Source: Acidobacteriota bacterium | GTDB taxonomy: Bacteria > Acidobacteriota > Polarisedimenticolia > J045 | Assembly (NCBI GenBank): GCA_030949985.1 | Contig: JAUZRX010000021.1 | Span: 62,001-126,000 of the forward strand | Length of the DNA: 64,000 nt | Direction: 5' to 3' | Part shown: one piece after another, positions 46,061 to 53,926 of the stretch | How positions within the stretch are numbered: the first letter of the stretch is position 1 | How the letters are laid out: each line of letters opens with the position of its first letter | The notes under the pieces: generated by a model | Told to the model about the DNA's origin: nothing | What the model saw: only the letters and a program-made list of their open reading frames with translations | The model's database searches: none | Position numbers and translations under genes: made by a program

Positions 46061-47065
46061 TCACAGGGCGTCGAGGGGCGAGCGGATGCGGGCCAGGACT
46101 TTTTCGGGCAGGCGGAGCCTTCCCAGCCCGAGCAACGCCCGCAGGTGCTCCGGCTCCACGCCGTCTTCCAACAGGTGCGCGCTGAAGGCGTGGCGCAGAC
46201 TGGGCGCTCCCACCGCGCCCCCCAGGCCGGCCCGCCGGGCCCCCTCCCGCAACCGGGCTTCCACCCGCCCTCGATGGCCGGGCAAGCCACGTCGACAATC
46301 GACCACACCAGCAGGCAATGGGGGGGACTCGGCGGGAAAGAGGAACTGCCACTCCAACCGCCGGGTCTTGCGCGGCCTCGCGTCGCCCGGGTCGGCAACC
46401 AGCACCCAGCCGCCTCCACGGCGGCGCTCTTCCAGGTGACGGCGTCGCACCCGTGCGATCTGTCGCCCGAGCGGCCGCCCGGCGCGGAAGGCGATCCAGG
46501 TGACACGCTGCCGTCGTCGACCGTCGGCGATGCGGAGCCGGGCGGACGCTGGGTCCAGGTCGCGCAGGCGCAGGGTCAGGCATTCCCCCAGGGTCAGCCC
46601 CGAGCCGTAGATCAGCAGAGCGACCAGTTGCAGACGGTCGTCGAGGCGGGCCAACCAGTGCCGCACCTCGGCCCGGGAGAGCGAACGGGGCCAGCGAAGA
46701 GACGGGTGCGCCTCGAGCAGGGCGTCGAGCCAGGGCCCGCGGCAGGCGAGCACGTGGCGGCAGAAAAAGACCAACGCCCAGGCCGCCGCGGCCGCGGCAT
46801 CCGGCCCCTCCCGCCGGGCGACTCCTTCCACGAAGAGCTGCACCGCCGCCTGTTCCACCCGCCGGCGCGGGCGGATGGCTCCAGTACGGATGAAGCGACG
46901 CGCCCAATCCAGCACCTCCCGCCGCACCCACAGACCGTAGTGCCGGGTGGCAAGCTCCTCCCCCAGGCGCGCCAGCGCTCCTGCAGGAGGACGGGTCGTG
47001 TCGGGCGGATCTCTGGCTGGCACCACAGTGAAGCGACTCCCGGGCTCCGGGCCCACACCGGTCAT
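46061..47065 (-). CDS. Degenerate integron-type tyrosine recombinase (IntI-like)
   Basis: A 334-residue uninterrupted frame of integron integrase type. The N-domain has RHYGLWVRREVLDWARRFI, like the IntI core-binding start. LIYGSGLTLGECLTLRLRDLD is box I, the IntI-specific insertion is present (LEWQFLFPA, about 225-236), and the end RSPLDAL matches the usual IntI C-terminus. The catalytic set is broken: box I Arg is Thr158, the box II His is Pro288 (Arg291-His292 remain), the following His/Trp is Leu314, and the nucleophilic Tyr is gone with about seven residues around it. It is likely inactive in recombination, yet still open. No attI or attC was seen by eye. The ATG at 47065 lacks a strong ribosome binding site. 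Confidence 0.8.
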   Translation of the reverse strand: MTGVGPEPGSRFTVVPARDPPDTTRPPAGALARLGEELATRHYGLWVRREVLDWARRFIRTGAIRPRRRVEQAAVQLFVEGVARREGPDAAAAAAWALVFFCRHVLACRGPWLDALLEAHPSLRWPRSLSRAEVRHWLARLDDRLQLVALLIYGSGLTLGECLTLRLRDLDPASARLRIADGRRRQRVTWIAFRAGRPLGRQIARVRRRHLEERRRGGGWVLVADPGDARPRKTRRLEWQFLFPAESPPLPAGVVDCRRGLPGHRGRVEARLREGARRAGLGGAVGAPSLRHAFSAHLLEDGVEPEHLRALLGLGRLRLPEKVLARIRSPLDAL

Positions 47066-47229
47066 CCAAGACGGGAAAACCGGTCACGCCAAGACCACTC
47101 CGGGAGGGACATCCCGGAAGCGAGAAGCAGGGCATCCGCCCACGCCGCGCCCCCCCCGGCTCGCGAGCCCGGGCACGGCATCGCCACGGACTCCCGGAGA
47201 GCGGCAAACGGCTCGCGGCGAACGGCGGC

Positions 47230-47991
47230 TCAGACGGGGGAACCGATCTCGATGAAACGCTGCTCGAGGCCGAAGCGACGGGCGAGATGCTCGCCGAGAG
47301 CCTGGACGCCGAAACGCTCGGTGGCGTGATGCCCCGCCGCGACGAAGTGCAGGCCTTCTTCCCGGGCGAGATGCACCATCGCCTCGCTGCTCTCGCCGGT
47401 CAGGAAGAGGTCGAGACCCATCCGCGCGGCGGTTTCCGCCGAGCGGGGATCGGCCCCGGTGACCACGCCGAAGCTCCGCAGCCGCGCCGGGCCGCCGTCG
47501 ACCACCAGGGGATCACGTCCCGTGGCCCGGGCAATACGGCCGAAGAACTCCGCGGCGTCCACGTTCTGCGCCAGCCGGCAGGCCAGACCGACGGGAACGC
47601 CCCCCGAGGGGAACGCCGGCTCCACGTCGACGGCGCCCAGGCGGCGGGCCAGAACCGCGTTGTTACCCACCTCCGGATGCCGGTCGAGGGGCAAGTGGTA
47701 GGCCAGCAGGTTGATCTCGGCCCGTAACAGCCCCTCCAGGCGGCGGCGCAGAGAGCGCTCGACACGCACACCCCGGGCGGAGTTCCAGAAAATGCCGTGG
47801 TGGACCAGCAAAGCGTCGGCCCGCCACGCCGCCGCTGCTTCGATCAGGGCCTGGCAGGCCGTGACACCCACCGCCAGGCGTTGGATCGACTCGCGTCCCT
47901 CCACCTGCAGGCCGTTGGGGCAGTAGTCCTGCACAGCGCCCGGTTCGAGATAGGTCTCGAGGTAGTCGACGACCTCGTTGCGCGCGGCCAC
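47230..47991 (-). CDS. Nif3-like dinuclear metal centre protein
   Basis: A 253-residue member of the Nif3/YbgI family, which forms toroidal hexamers with a dimetal site. The metal-binding motifs are visible: NGLQVEG near residue 27, LLVHHGIFW near 62, AYHLPLDRH near 97 and AAGHHATERFG near 220. The family is sometimes labelled GTP cyclohydrolase 1 type 2, but the reaction is not settled. It lies 164 bases upstream of the integrase gene on the same strand and diverges from ornithine aminotransferase. Confidence 0.93.
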   Translation of the reverse strand: MAARNEVVDYLETYLEPGAVQDYCPNGLQVEGRESIQRLAVGVTACQALIEAAAAWRADALLVHHGIFWNSARGVRVERSLRRRLEGLLRAEINLLAYHLPLDRHPEVGNNAVLARRLGAVDVEPAFPSGGVPVGLACRLAQNVDAAEFFGRIARATGRDPLVVDGGPARLRSFGVVTGADPRSAETAARMGLDLFLTGESSEAMVHLAREEGLHFVAAGHHATERFGVQALGEHLARRFGLEQRFIEIGSPV

Positions 47992-48134
47992 GCTTCGCCT
48001 CCTTGGCCCCCTCCCCCCTCAAGGATACCCAACCGCATGGCCTTCCGTGACCGGCTTGCCTCCGGCACCACCGGTGGCATCATGGCCCAGGCCAGTGACC
48101 CGCCCGAAGACCATCGGCTTCCAGGAGAACCGCC

Positions 48135-49364
48135 GTGACACACGCCCCCTCACCTGCCGAGTTGATCGCCACCGAGGACCGCTTCAGCGCCCACAACTAC
48201 CATCCCCTCGACGTGGTCCTGACCCGCGGTGAGGGTTGCTACGTCTGGGACGTCGAGGGGCGACGCTACCTCGACTGCCTGGCGGCCTACAGCGCCGTCA
48301 ACCAGGGCCACAATCACCCGCGGATCGTATCGGCCCTGGTCGAGCAGGCCCGAAAGCTCGCCCTGACTTCCCGCGCCTTCCGCAACGATCAGTTCGGCCC
48401 CTTCTGCGAAGAGCTGGCCACCCTGGCCGGCTACCAGAAGGTGCTGGCCATGAACTCCGGCGCCGAAGCCGTGGAAACCGCCATCAAGGCGGCCCGCAAG
48501 TGGGGCTACCAGGTCAAGGGGGTGGCGGCCGACCAGGCCGAGATCATCGTCTTCGAGAACAACTTCCACGGACGAACCGTGACCATCGTCTCCTTCTCGT
48601 CCGAGGACCAGTACAAGGACGGTTTCGGCCCCTTGACCCCGGGGTTCCGCATCCTGCCCTACGGCGACGTGGATGCGGTGGAAAAGGCCATCGGCCCCAA
48701 CACGGTGGCCGTGCTGATGGAACCCGTGCAGGGCGAGGGCGGCATCATCGTCCCTCCGGCAGGCACGCTGACCCGGCTCCAGGAGGTTTGCCGGCGGGAA
48801 CGGGTGCTGCTGATTCTCGACGAGATCCAGTCGGGCCTCGGCCGGACAGGCAAGCTCTTCGCCTACCAGCACGAACAGGGCGTGCGGCCCGATGGCCTGA
48901 TCCTGGGAAAGGCGCTTTCCGGCGGGCTCTACCCGGTCTCGGCCTTCCTCGCCGACGACGAACTCATGGGCGTGTTCAACCCCGGCGACCATGGCTCGAC
49001 CTACGGGGGCAACCCCCTGGCGGCAGCCGTGGCCCGGGAAGCCCTCAAGGTGCTGATCGACGAAGATCTACCCAACCGTGCCGCGGCCATGGGGGCGCGT
49101 TTCCGCCAGGGCCTCGAGGCCATCGCCGCTTCCGCCGTCCGCGAACTGCGGGTGATCGGCTTGTGGATCGGCATCGAATTGAACCCGGAGGCCGGCGGGG
49201 CCCGCCGCTACTGCGAGGCCCTGCAAACCGAGGGCCTGCTCTGCAAGGAAACCCATACGCACACCATCCGGGTCGCCCCTCCCCTCTGCATCACCGCCGA
49301 CCAGGTGGACGAGGCTATCGAAAAAATAGCGAAGGTGTTCGAAACCCTCCCCCCCACCCCCTGA
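48135..49364 (+). CDS. rocD: Ornithine aminotransferase
   Basis: PLP enzyme (class III) of 409 residues converting ornithine and 2-oxoglutarate to glutamate semialdehyde and glutamate, linking arginine catabolism to proline/glutamate. Landmarks: [17 protein letters not shown] at the start, [36 protein letters not shown] and PLP lysine Lys259 in GKALSGG. The NYHPLDVV motif and length favour ornithine over acetylornithine. It starts with GTG after CCAGGAG. A strong hairpin downstream (49415-49439) may end its transcript. Confidence 0.94.
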   Translation: MTHAPSPAELIATEDRFSAHNYHPLDVVLTRGEGCYVWDVEGRRYLDCLAAYSAVNQGHNHPRIVSALVEQARKLALTSRAFRNDQFGPFCEELATLAGYQKVLAMNSGAEAVETAIKAARKWGYQVKGVAADQAEIIVFENNFHGRTVTIVSFSSEDQYKDGFGPLTPGFRILPYGDVDAVEKAIGPNTVAVLMEPVQGEGGIIVPPAGTLTRLQEVCRRERVLLILDEIQSGLGRTGKLFAYQHEQGVRPDGLILGKALSGGLYPVSAFLADDELMGVFNPGDHGSTYGGNPLAAAVAREALKVLIDEDLPNRAAAMGARFRQGLEAIAASAVRELRVIGLWIGIELNPEAGGARRYCEALQTEGLLCKETHTHTIRVAPPLCITADQVDEAIEKIAKVFETLPPTP

Positions 49365-49414
49365 GGTCGGACCAGTCCCGACGTAGCCAACAGGCGAGAC
49401 AGGAACCCATATTG

Positions 49415-49439
49415 CCCCGGGGAGGACGGCTCCCCGGGG
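49415..49439 (+). promoter_or_regulatory. Strong hairpin covering the RBS of the HExxH protein gene
   Basis: CCCCGGGGAG (49415-49424) pairs perfectly with CTCCCCGGGG (49430-49439) across GACGG. The GGGGAG that would serve as ribosome binding site for the ATG at 49446 begins inside the 3' arm (49436-49441). The hairpin could be a terminator for rocD or a translational brake on the next gene; there is no T run. Confidence 0.6.
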
Positions 49440-49445
49440 AGAATC

Positions 49446-51335
49446 ATGGATCCGCATCACTGTCGGCCTGCCTACCGCCCGTCTCTGTTCACCGCGATCG
49501 TCCTGATCGGCCTGTCGCTTCCCTGGGTCCAGGTCCAGGGAGCCCCACAGGACCGGGCCGCAGCGGAAAAGGTACTGATCGCCGCCGAGGGCATGGACCC
49601 CCAGCAGCTCGAAGAACTTCTCGGTCTCGGTGGCGGCCGCCTGGTCGCCTGGGTACCCGAGCTGGAAGTGGCCCTGGCCCGGCTGCGTCCAGGAGGGGCA
49701 CCGGCGCTGGAGCGAGACGCGCGTCTACGGATCTACGGCAGCCAGGCCCGGGCCCGGATCGAGAGCGGCTCCCTGGATCCGGGAGCACGCATGGCCACCC
49801 TGGTTCTCGAGTTGACGACCCCCACGGTCGACCTCGAACCGCCTCCCGGCAGTCCTCCGCCCCAGGACGCCCTGCTGGCCCCCGAGTGGTGGGATCTCCC
49901 TCCACTCGACGAGACTCCGGAGGAAGGCGAAGCCGGGCGACCGCTGGGGGCGACCTGGCAGAACACCAGCGAGTACCTGGCCGGACGGATCAGTCTGAAC
50001 CTGCTGCTTCCCGAGAGCTGGGATCGCCAGGGCCCGGAAGCGGAGAACTGGACCGAAGCCCTGGAAACCAAGATTCTCGCCGAGACTCTCCAGGTCTGCG
50101 CGGATCTGGTCACGCTCTATCCCGGCGCCGACCTGGTCTTCACGGTGCACTTGCTTTCCGGGCGCACCGATGCGCGACTGAGGACCGAAGTCGAACCGAT
50201 CACGCTCCCCGGCCACCCGGGCCGGGCCGATGGCGCGGCCCGCTGGATCGGCGAGATCCTCGCCGGATTCGGCCTGGGCGAGACCTCGCCGCTGGTCGCC
50301 TCCCGCGCCCTGGCCGACCGGACCCGCATCGCCGATGGCAGCGACTGGGCGGTGAACCTCTTCGTGGCCAATGCCGAGCGTGACGCCGACGGACGATTCG
50401 CCGACGGACGATTCGCCTGGGCCTGGCTGGGCGGACCCCATGCCGTGCTCAGCTCGAAGGTCGGCGGCTGGGGAGCCGCTCGCTTCGACCTGGTACTCCG
50501 GCATGAACTCCACCACGTCTTCTACGCCCTCGACCAGTTCGCCGGTTCCCAGTGCGCCTGCTCCGATAGCAGCGGCTACCTGGCCGGCACCAATGAGAAC
50601 TGCGAGCTGGGTTGCCTGACCCCCGAAGCCGATGTGATGCGGGACACCTCCCTGGCGGCCAGCCCGGCCACCCGGCGCCAGGTGGGGACATTCGACTCCG
50701 ATCGCGACGGCACCCCGGACCTGCTCGAGGCCCCCCCGGAGATCAGCCTGCAAATCGACTCGCCCGACCCCTCCTGCGACGGCATTGTCGTTCTCAAGGG
50801 CACCGCCGGCGTCGGCCGACTGCCCAACGCCAACCCACTCAACGTCACCCCGCGCCGAGCCATCGGCCTGGGCCGCATCGCGCGTGTCGAGGTCCGTGTG
50901 GACAACGGCGGTTGGCAGCGCGGCCTGGTCTACCCCGCCGACGGCGCTTTCGATCAGTCGACCGAGGCCTTCGAACTGACCCTCGCCCTGGCCGGGGGCC
51001 GCCACCACGTGGAAGTCCGCGCCATCGACAGCCGCGGCAACGTCTCGAGCCCGGCCCACCGGGCGGTGGATGTCGCGGAGGCGGCCCAGCCCCTGGCAGG
51101 TCTTCGTATCGACGCGACCCGGCGAGGCACCGTCCTCAGCTGGCGGCCGACACCGGGTGCGGCCAGCTACCGGATCCGCCGGGCGACGGAACCGGGCGGC
51201 GTCGATTTCGAGCCCCCGGTGCTCGACACCGCTGCGACCTCCTGGTCGGACGCCTCTCCCGGCACCGCTTTCTACCATGTGACCGTGGTCGACGGCTGCG
51301 GCCGGGAAGTGCGGAGCCGGCCCGAAACACCCTGA
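49446..51335 (+). CDS. Secreted HExxH protein, putative zinc metallopeptidase
   Basis: A 629-residue exported protein with a signal peptide (LFTAIVLIGLSLPWVQVQGAP). It has an N-terminal domain (30-130) and an acidic linker. A central domain contains His353-Glu-Leu-His-His357 (VLRHELHHVFYALDQF), a zincin HExxH, followed by a Cys pair (CACSDSSGYLAG) and ENCELGC. Beta domains come next (Ig-like near 440-540), then a C-terminal Fn3 unit ending VTVVDGCGREVRSRPETP. This end matches that of the second S8 peptidase. No known peptidase family is recognised; the third zinc ligand is unassigned. The ATG at 49446 sits just past a hairpin. Confidence 0.72.
   Translation: MDPHHCRPAYRPSLFTAIVLIGLSLPWVQVQGAPQDRAAAEKVLIAAEGMDPQQLEELLGLGGGRLVAWVPELEVALARLRPGGAPALERDARLRIYGSQARARIESGSLDPGARMATLVLELTTPTVDLEPPPGSPPPQDALLAPEWWDLPPLDETPEEGEAGRPLGATWQNTSEYLAGRISLNLLLPESWDRQGPEAENWTEALETKILAETLQVCADLVTLYPGADLVFTVHLLSGRTDARLRTEVEPITLPGHPGRADGAARWIGEILAGFGLGETSPLVASRALADRTRIADGSDWAVNLFVANAERDADGRFADGRFAWAWLGGPHAVLSSKVGGWGAARFDLVLRHELHHVFYALDQFAGSQCACSDSSGYLAGTNENCELGCLTPEADVMRDTSLAASPATRRQVGTFDSDRDGTPDLLEAPPEISLQIDSPDPSCDGIVVLKGTAGVGRLPNANPLNVTPRRAIGLGRIARVEVRVDNGGWQRGLVYPADGAFDQSTEAFELTLALAGGRHHVEVRAIDSRGNVSSPAHRAVDVAEAAQPLAGLRIDATRRGTVLSWRPTPGAASYRIRRATEPGGVDFEPPVLDTAATSWSDASPGTAFYHVTVVDGCGREVRSRPETP
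50385..50414 (+). repeat. Perfect 15-bp tandem duplication
   Basis: GCCGACGGACGATTC occurs twice in a row (50385-50399 and 50400-50414), duplicating the residues ADGRF in frame within the HExxH protein. Confidence 0.95.
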
Positions 51336-51407
51336 CCGGGGGATTTGCCCCGCGGGCCCGGGCGGGCGAGACTCATGCGGCGGATGCCAGCCGCCGGAGG
51401 TCTGCAG

Positions 51408-51845
51408 ATGTCCCCTACGCCCGCTCAGCTGGAAGAGATCCTGGAGACATTCCGGGAGGTGGACGATCCCGAGGAGTACTTCGAACTCCTCATCGAACGG
51501 GGCCATGCTCTCGATGAACTGCCCCCCACCGAGCGCCGCGCCGACAACCGGGTCCCGGGTTGCGTTTCGGGTGTGCACATCACCGGTCGTCTCGAAGAAG
51601 GGCGGGTGTATTTCTCCGCTTCCGCCGATTCCCACCTGGTACGGGGCCTGGTGGCGATCCTTGTCGAAGGCCTTTCAGGCCTCCGGCCGGAGGAAATCCT
51701 CGCGGTCGATCCGGAGGTGCTCAAGCGGGCCGGCCTGACCCGTTCACTGACACCCTCCCGGGCCAACGCGTCGCACAACATCTTGCAGATGATGAAAGAA
51801 ATCACGCGCGGGCTGGTCGCGACCCGCGAGCGACAGGAGCGATGA
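51408..51845 (+). CDS. sufE: SufE family sulfur acceptor
   Basis: A 145-residue SufE-type protein, which takes persulfide sulfur from a cysteine desulfurase for Fe-S cluster assembly. The conserved acceptor Cys52 is in NRVPGCVSGVHI, and the C-terminus (RANASHNILQMMKEITR) matches the family. The ATG at 51408 follows GGAGG; the frame extends upstream without better evidence. No sufS/sufBCD lies next to it. The stop codon lies inside a perfect terminator hairpin. Confidence 0.94.
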   Translation: MSPTPAQLEEILETFREVDDPEEYFELLIERGHALDELPPTERRADNRVPGCVSGVHITGRLEEGRVYFSASADSHLVRGLVAILVEGLSGLRPEEILAVDPEVLKRAGLTRSLTPSRANASHNILQMMKEITRGLVATRERQER

Positions 51846-51872
51846 GGGGACTCCCTCCGGAGTCCCCTCATC
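51841..51872. terminator. Perfect bidirectional hairpin overlapping the sufE stop
   Basis: GATGAGGGGACTCC (51841-51854) pairs without mismatch to GGAGTCCCCTCATC (51859-51872) across CTCC. It contains the TGA of sufE and lies 26 bases before the end of hflC on the opposite strand. Confidence 0.75.
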
Positions 51873-51897
51873 CGCCCTCTTCCGTTGCGACGCCCCC

Positions 51898-52827
51898 TCA
51901 GCGCGCCTTCTTGAGATACCGGAGGAACTCGGCGTCGGTAGTCAGCAGCATGCGCGTATCGGAGTCCAGGGAATCTTTCCAGGTCTCGAGGGTCTTGAGG
52001 AACGCATAGAACTCGGGATCCCGGTTATAAGCCTCCGCGTAAATCCGCGTCGCTTCCGCATCGGCCTTACCCCGGATCTCCTCGGCCTTGCGGAAGGACT
52101 CGGACCGGATGCCCCGCAGTTCCTTTTCCATCTCGCCGCGGATCTCAGCACTCTTACCCTGGCCTTCCGAGCGGTAGCGCGCGGCGATGCGGCGTCGTTC
52201 AGAGACCATCCTGTTGTAGACCTCGGAGCGGACGGCATCGATGTACTCGGTTCGCTTGAAGCGGACATCGACCAGTTCGATGCCGTAGTCCGGGGTGACC
52301 TCGGCGGCCATCTCCAGGATCTCCTGTTCGAGACGGGTACGCCCGGCGGAGACCTTGAGCACCTGGGGCGGCGCGAGTTCCTTGAGCTCCTCACTGACCT
52401 CGAAAGGCCGGTTGCTCGAGCGCACGACCTCGATCAGGTCGTAGCTCGCAATCACCGTACGGGTCTTACCGTCGATGATATCGTCCAGGCGCGACTGGGC
52501 GCCGCGTTCGTTGGCCACGGCCTGCAGGTATTTCAGCGGATCGGCAATGCGCCAGCGGGCGAAGGTATCGATGAAGATATACTTCTTGTCCTTGGTCGGA
52601 ATCTGGTTGCGGTCGCCGTCCCATTCCAGCCAACGCTTGTCGAAACTATTGACCTTGTCGATGAAGGGTACTTTGAAATGCAGCCCCGGTTCGGAGATGG
52701 CATCACCGACGGGAGCGCCGAAACGGGTGATCACGACCTGCTCGGGCTCGTTGACGATGAAAAACGCCTGACCGCTGAAGACCAGCGCAACCAGGAGAAC
52801 GATGATCACGAAAAGCCGGCCTCTCAT
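51898..52827 (-). CDS. hflC: HflC, membrane protease regulatory subunit
   Basis: SPFH-family protein of 309 residues. The N-terminal membrane anchor (LFVIIVLLVALVFSGQAFFIV) is followed by the SPFH domain (VVITRFGAPVGD ... GLHFKVPFIDKV) and a coiled-coil rich in Arg/Glu/Ala with AARYRSEGQGKSAEIRGEME. With HflK it forms a large membrane ring around FtsH and tunes its proteolysis. Its start overlaps the hflK stop by 4 bases. A longer C-terminal part ends in TWKDSLDSDTRMLLTTDAEF, as in other HflC. Confidence 0.95.
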   Translation of the reverse strand: MRGRLFVIIVLLVALVFSGQAFFIVNEPEQVVITRFGAPVGDAISEPGLHFKVPFIDKVNSFDKRWLEWDGDRNQIPTKDKKYIFIDTFARWRIADPLKYLQAVANERGAQSRLDDIIDGKTRTVIASYDLIEVVRSSNRPFEVSEELKELAPPQVLKVSAGRTRLEQEILEMAAEVTPDYGIELVDVRFKRTEYIDAVRSEVYNRMVSERRRIAARYRSEGQGKSAEIRGEMEKELRGIRSESFRKAEEIRGKADAEATRIYAEAYNRDPEFYAFLKTLETWKDSLDSDTRMLLTTDAEFLRYLKKAR

Positions 52828-53855
52828 CGTCCACCTCCTTTCGGGGCGGCGGAAACCGGCGGAGACGCGGACCCTCCGGAGAGATTCAGCAAGGGAAGCA
52901 TGTTCTTCAGCTTTTCGTCCACGACAATCTTGTCGCCCATGGCCGGTAACACCGCGGCGATGGTTTCGAGGTAGATGCGCCTCCGGGTCACCCGTGGCGC
53001 CTTACGATACTCCTCGTAAAGTGCAAGGAAACGGGCCGCCTCTCCCTTCGCGTTGTTGACCCGCTCGATGGCGTAACCTTCGGCACGGCTGATTTGCTCG
53101 GCGGCTTCGCCCTGGGCTCTCGGGACCGCCTTGTTCCGTTCCGCCTCGGCCATGTTGATCAACTTTTCTCTCTCCTGCTCGGCCTGGTTGACCTCGTTGA
53201 AAGAGGCTCGGACCTGCTCGGGAGGATTGACGTCCTGGAGGACGAGCTGCTCGACCTGAATGCCGGTGTCGAACTTGTCGCACAGTTCCTGCAGCCGCCT
53301 CTTGGCGTCCTCTGCGATCTGGGCGCGGCCGATGGTCAGCACCTCGTCCACGCTGTGGTCCCCGATCACTTCACGCATGACGGCTTCGGAGAGGTCCCGG
53401 AAAGTCTCCTCCACGCTGCGCACCCGGAAGAGAAACCGGTAGGGATCACCAATGCGGTACTGCACGATCCACTCCACATCCGCCACGTTCAGGTCACCGG
53501 TGAGCATCAGGGACTCTTCCGGATAGTCCTTCCCGGAGTATCGCGTCACCCGTCCTGCTTGCAGGGTGCGAAAACCGAACTCCTGCTTGAGCTGCCGGCG
53601 GGTGGGAACCTTGTAGACCCTGTCGACGAAAGGAATCGCGACGCGGAGACCGGGCTCCATCGTAAAACCTCGGTACTTGCCAAGGCGCAGCACGACCGCT
53701 TCCTCGTCAGGGCCGACCTGGTAGAAAGAAAGGGACGCCAGCACGACGATGGCCACGGCAACGACAATCGCCAGGATCGTCTTGCGTGGCAGTTGCGAGA
53801 GTCTGGGAATCTGGATTTCTGGCGCCTCGTGGGGCCAGCGGGACTTGGTATCCAT
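52824..53855 (-). CDS. hflK: HflK, membrane protease regulatory subunit
   Basis: SPFH-family partner of HflC, 343 residues. A short N-terminal stretch with a basic start precedes the membrane segment (TILAIVVAVAIVVLASLSFYQV), then the SPFH domain (GPDEEAVVLRLGKY, EPGLRVAIPFVDRV) and a coiled-coil with NKAVPRAQGEAAEQISRAEGY. It is first in the hflK-hflC pair and follows the squalene/phytoene synthase gene by 71 bases. It lacks the Gly-rich N-terminal region of enterobacterial HflK. Confidence 0.95.
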   Translation of the reverse strand: MDTKSRWPHEAPEIQIPRLSQLPRKTILAIVVAVAIVVLASLSFYQVGPDEEAVVLRLGKYRGFTMEPGLRVAIPFVDRVYKVPTRRQLKQEFGFRTLQAGRVTRYSGKDYPEESLMLTGDLNVADVEWIVQYRIGDPYRFLFRVRSVEETFRDLSEAVMREVIGDHSVDEVLTIGRAQIAEDAKRRLQELCDKFDTGIQVEQLVLQDVNPPEQVRASFNEVNQAEQEREKLINMAEAERNKAVPRAQGEAAEQISRAEGYAIERVNNAKGEAARFLALYEEYRKAPRVTRRRIYLETIAAVLPAMGDKIVVDEKLKNMLPLLNLSGGSASPPVSAAPKGGGR

Positions 53856-53926
53856 GGTTTTTCTCCGGTTTACCGCTCGAGCGACAGCCTCCTACGCGCT
53901 CAGACGGGGAAACTTGCAGGCCCAGC

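Noticed and set aside
47066-47229. attI or attC sites beside the integrase
   Set aside because: No RYYYAAC/GTTRRRY pairs or long imperfect palindrome could be made out; a short CCGGGA/TCCCGG repeat at 47100-47117 is too small to call.
45836-47329. A 497-codon plus-strand frame across the integrase
   Set aside because: Pro/Gly/Ala-rich antisense translation with no domain; the minus-strand frame shows clear integrase homology.
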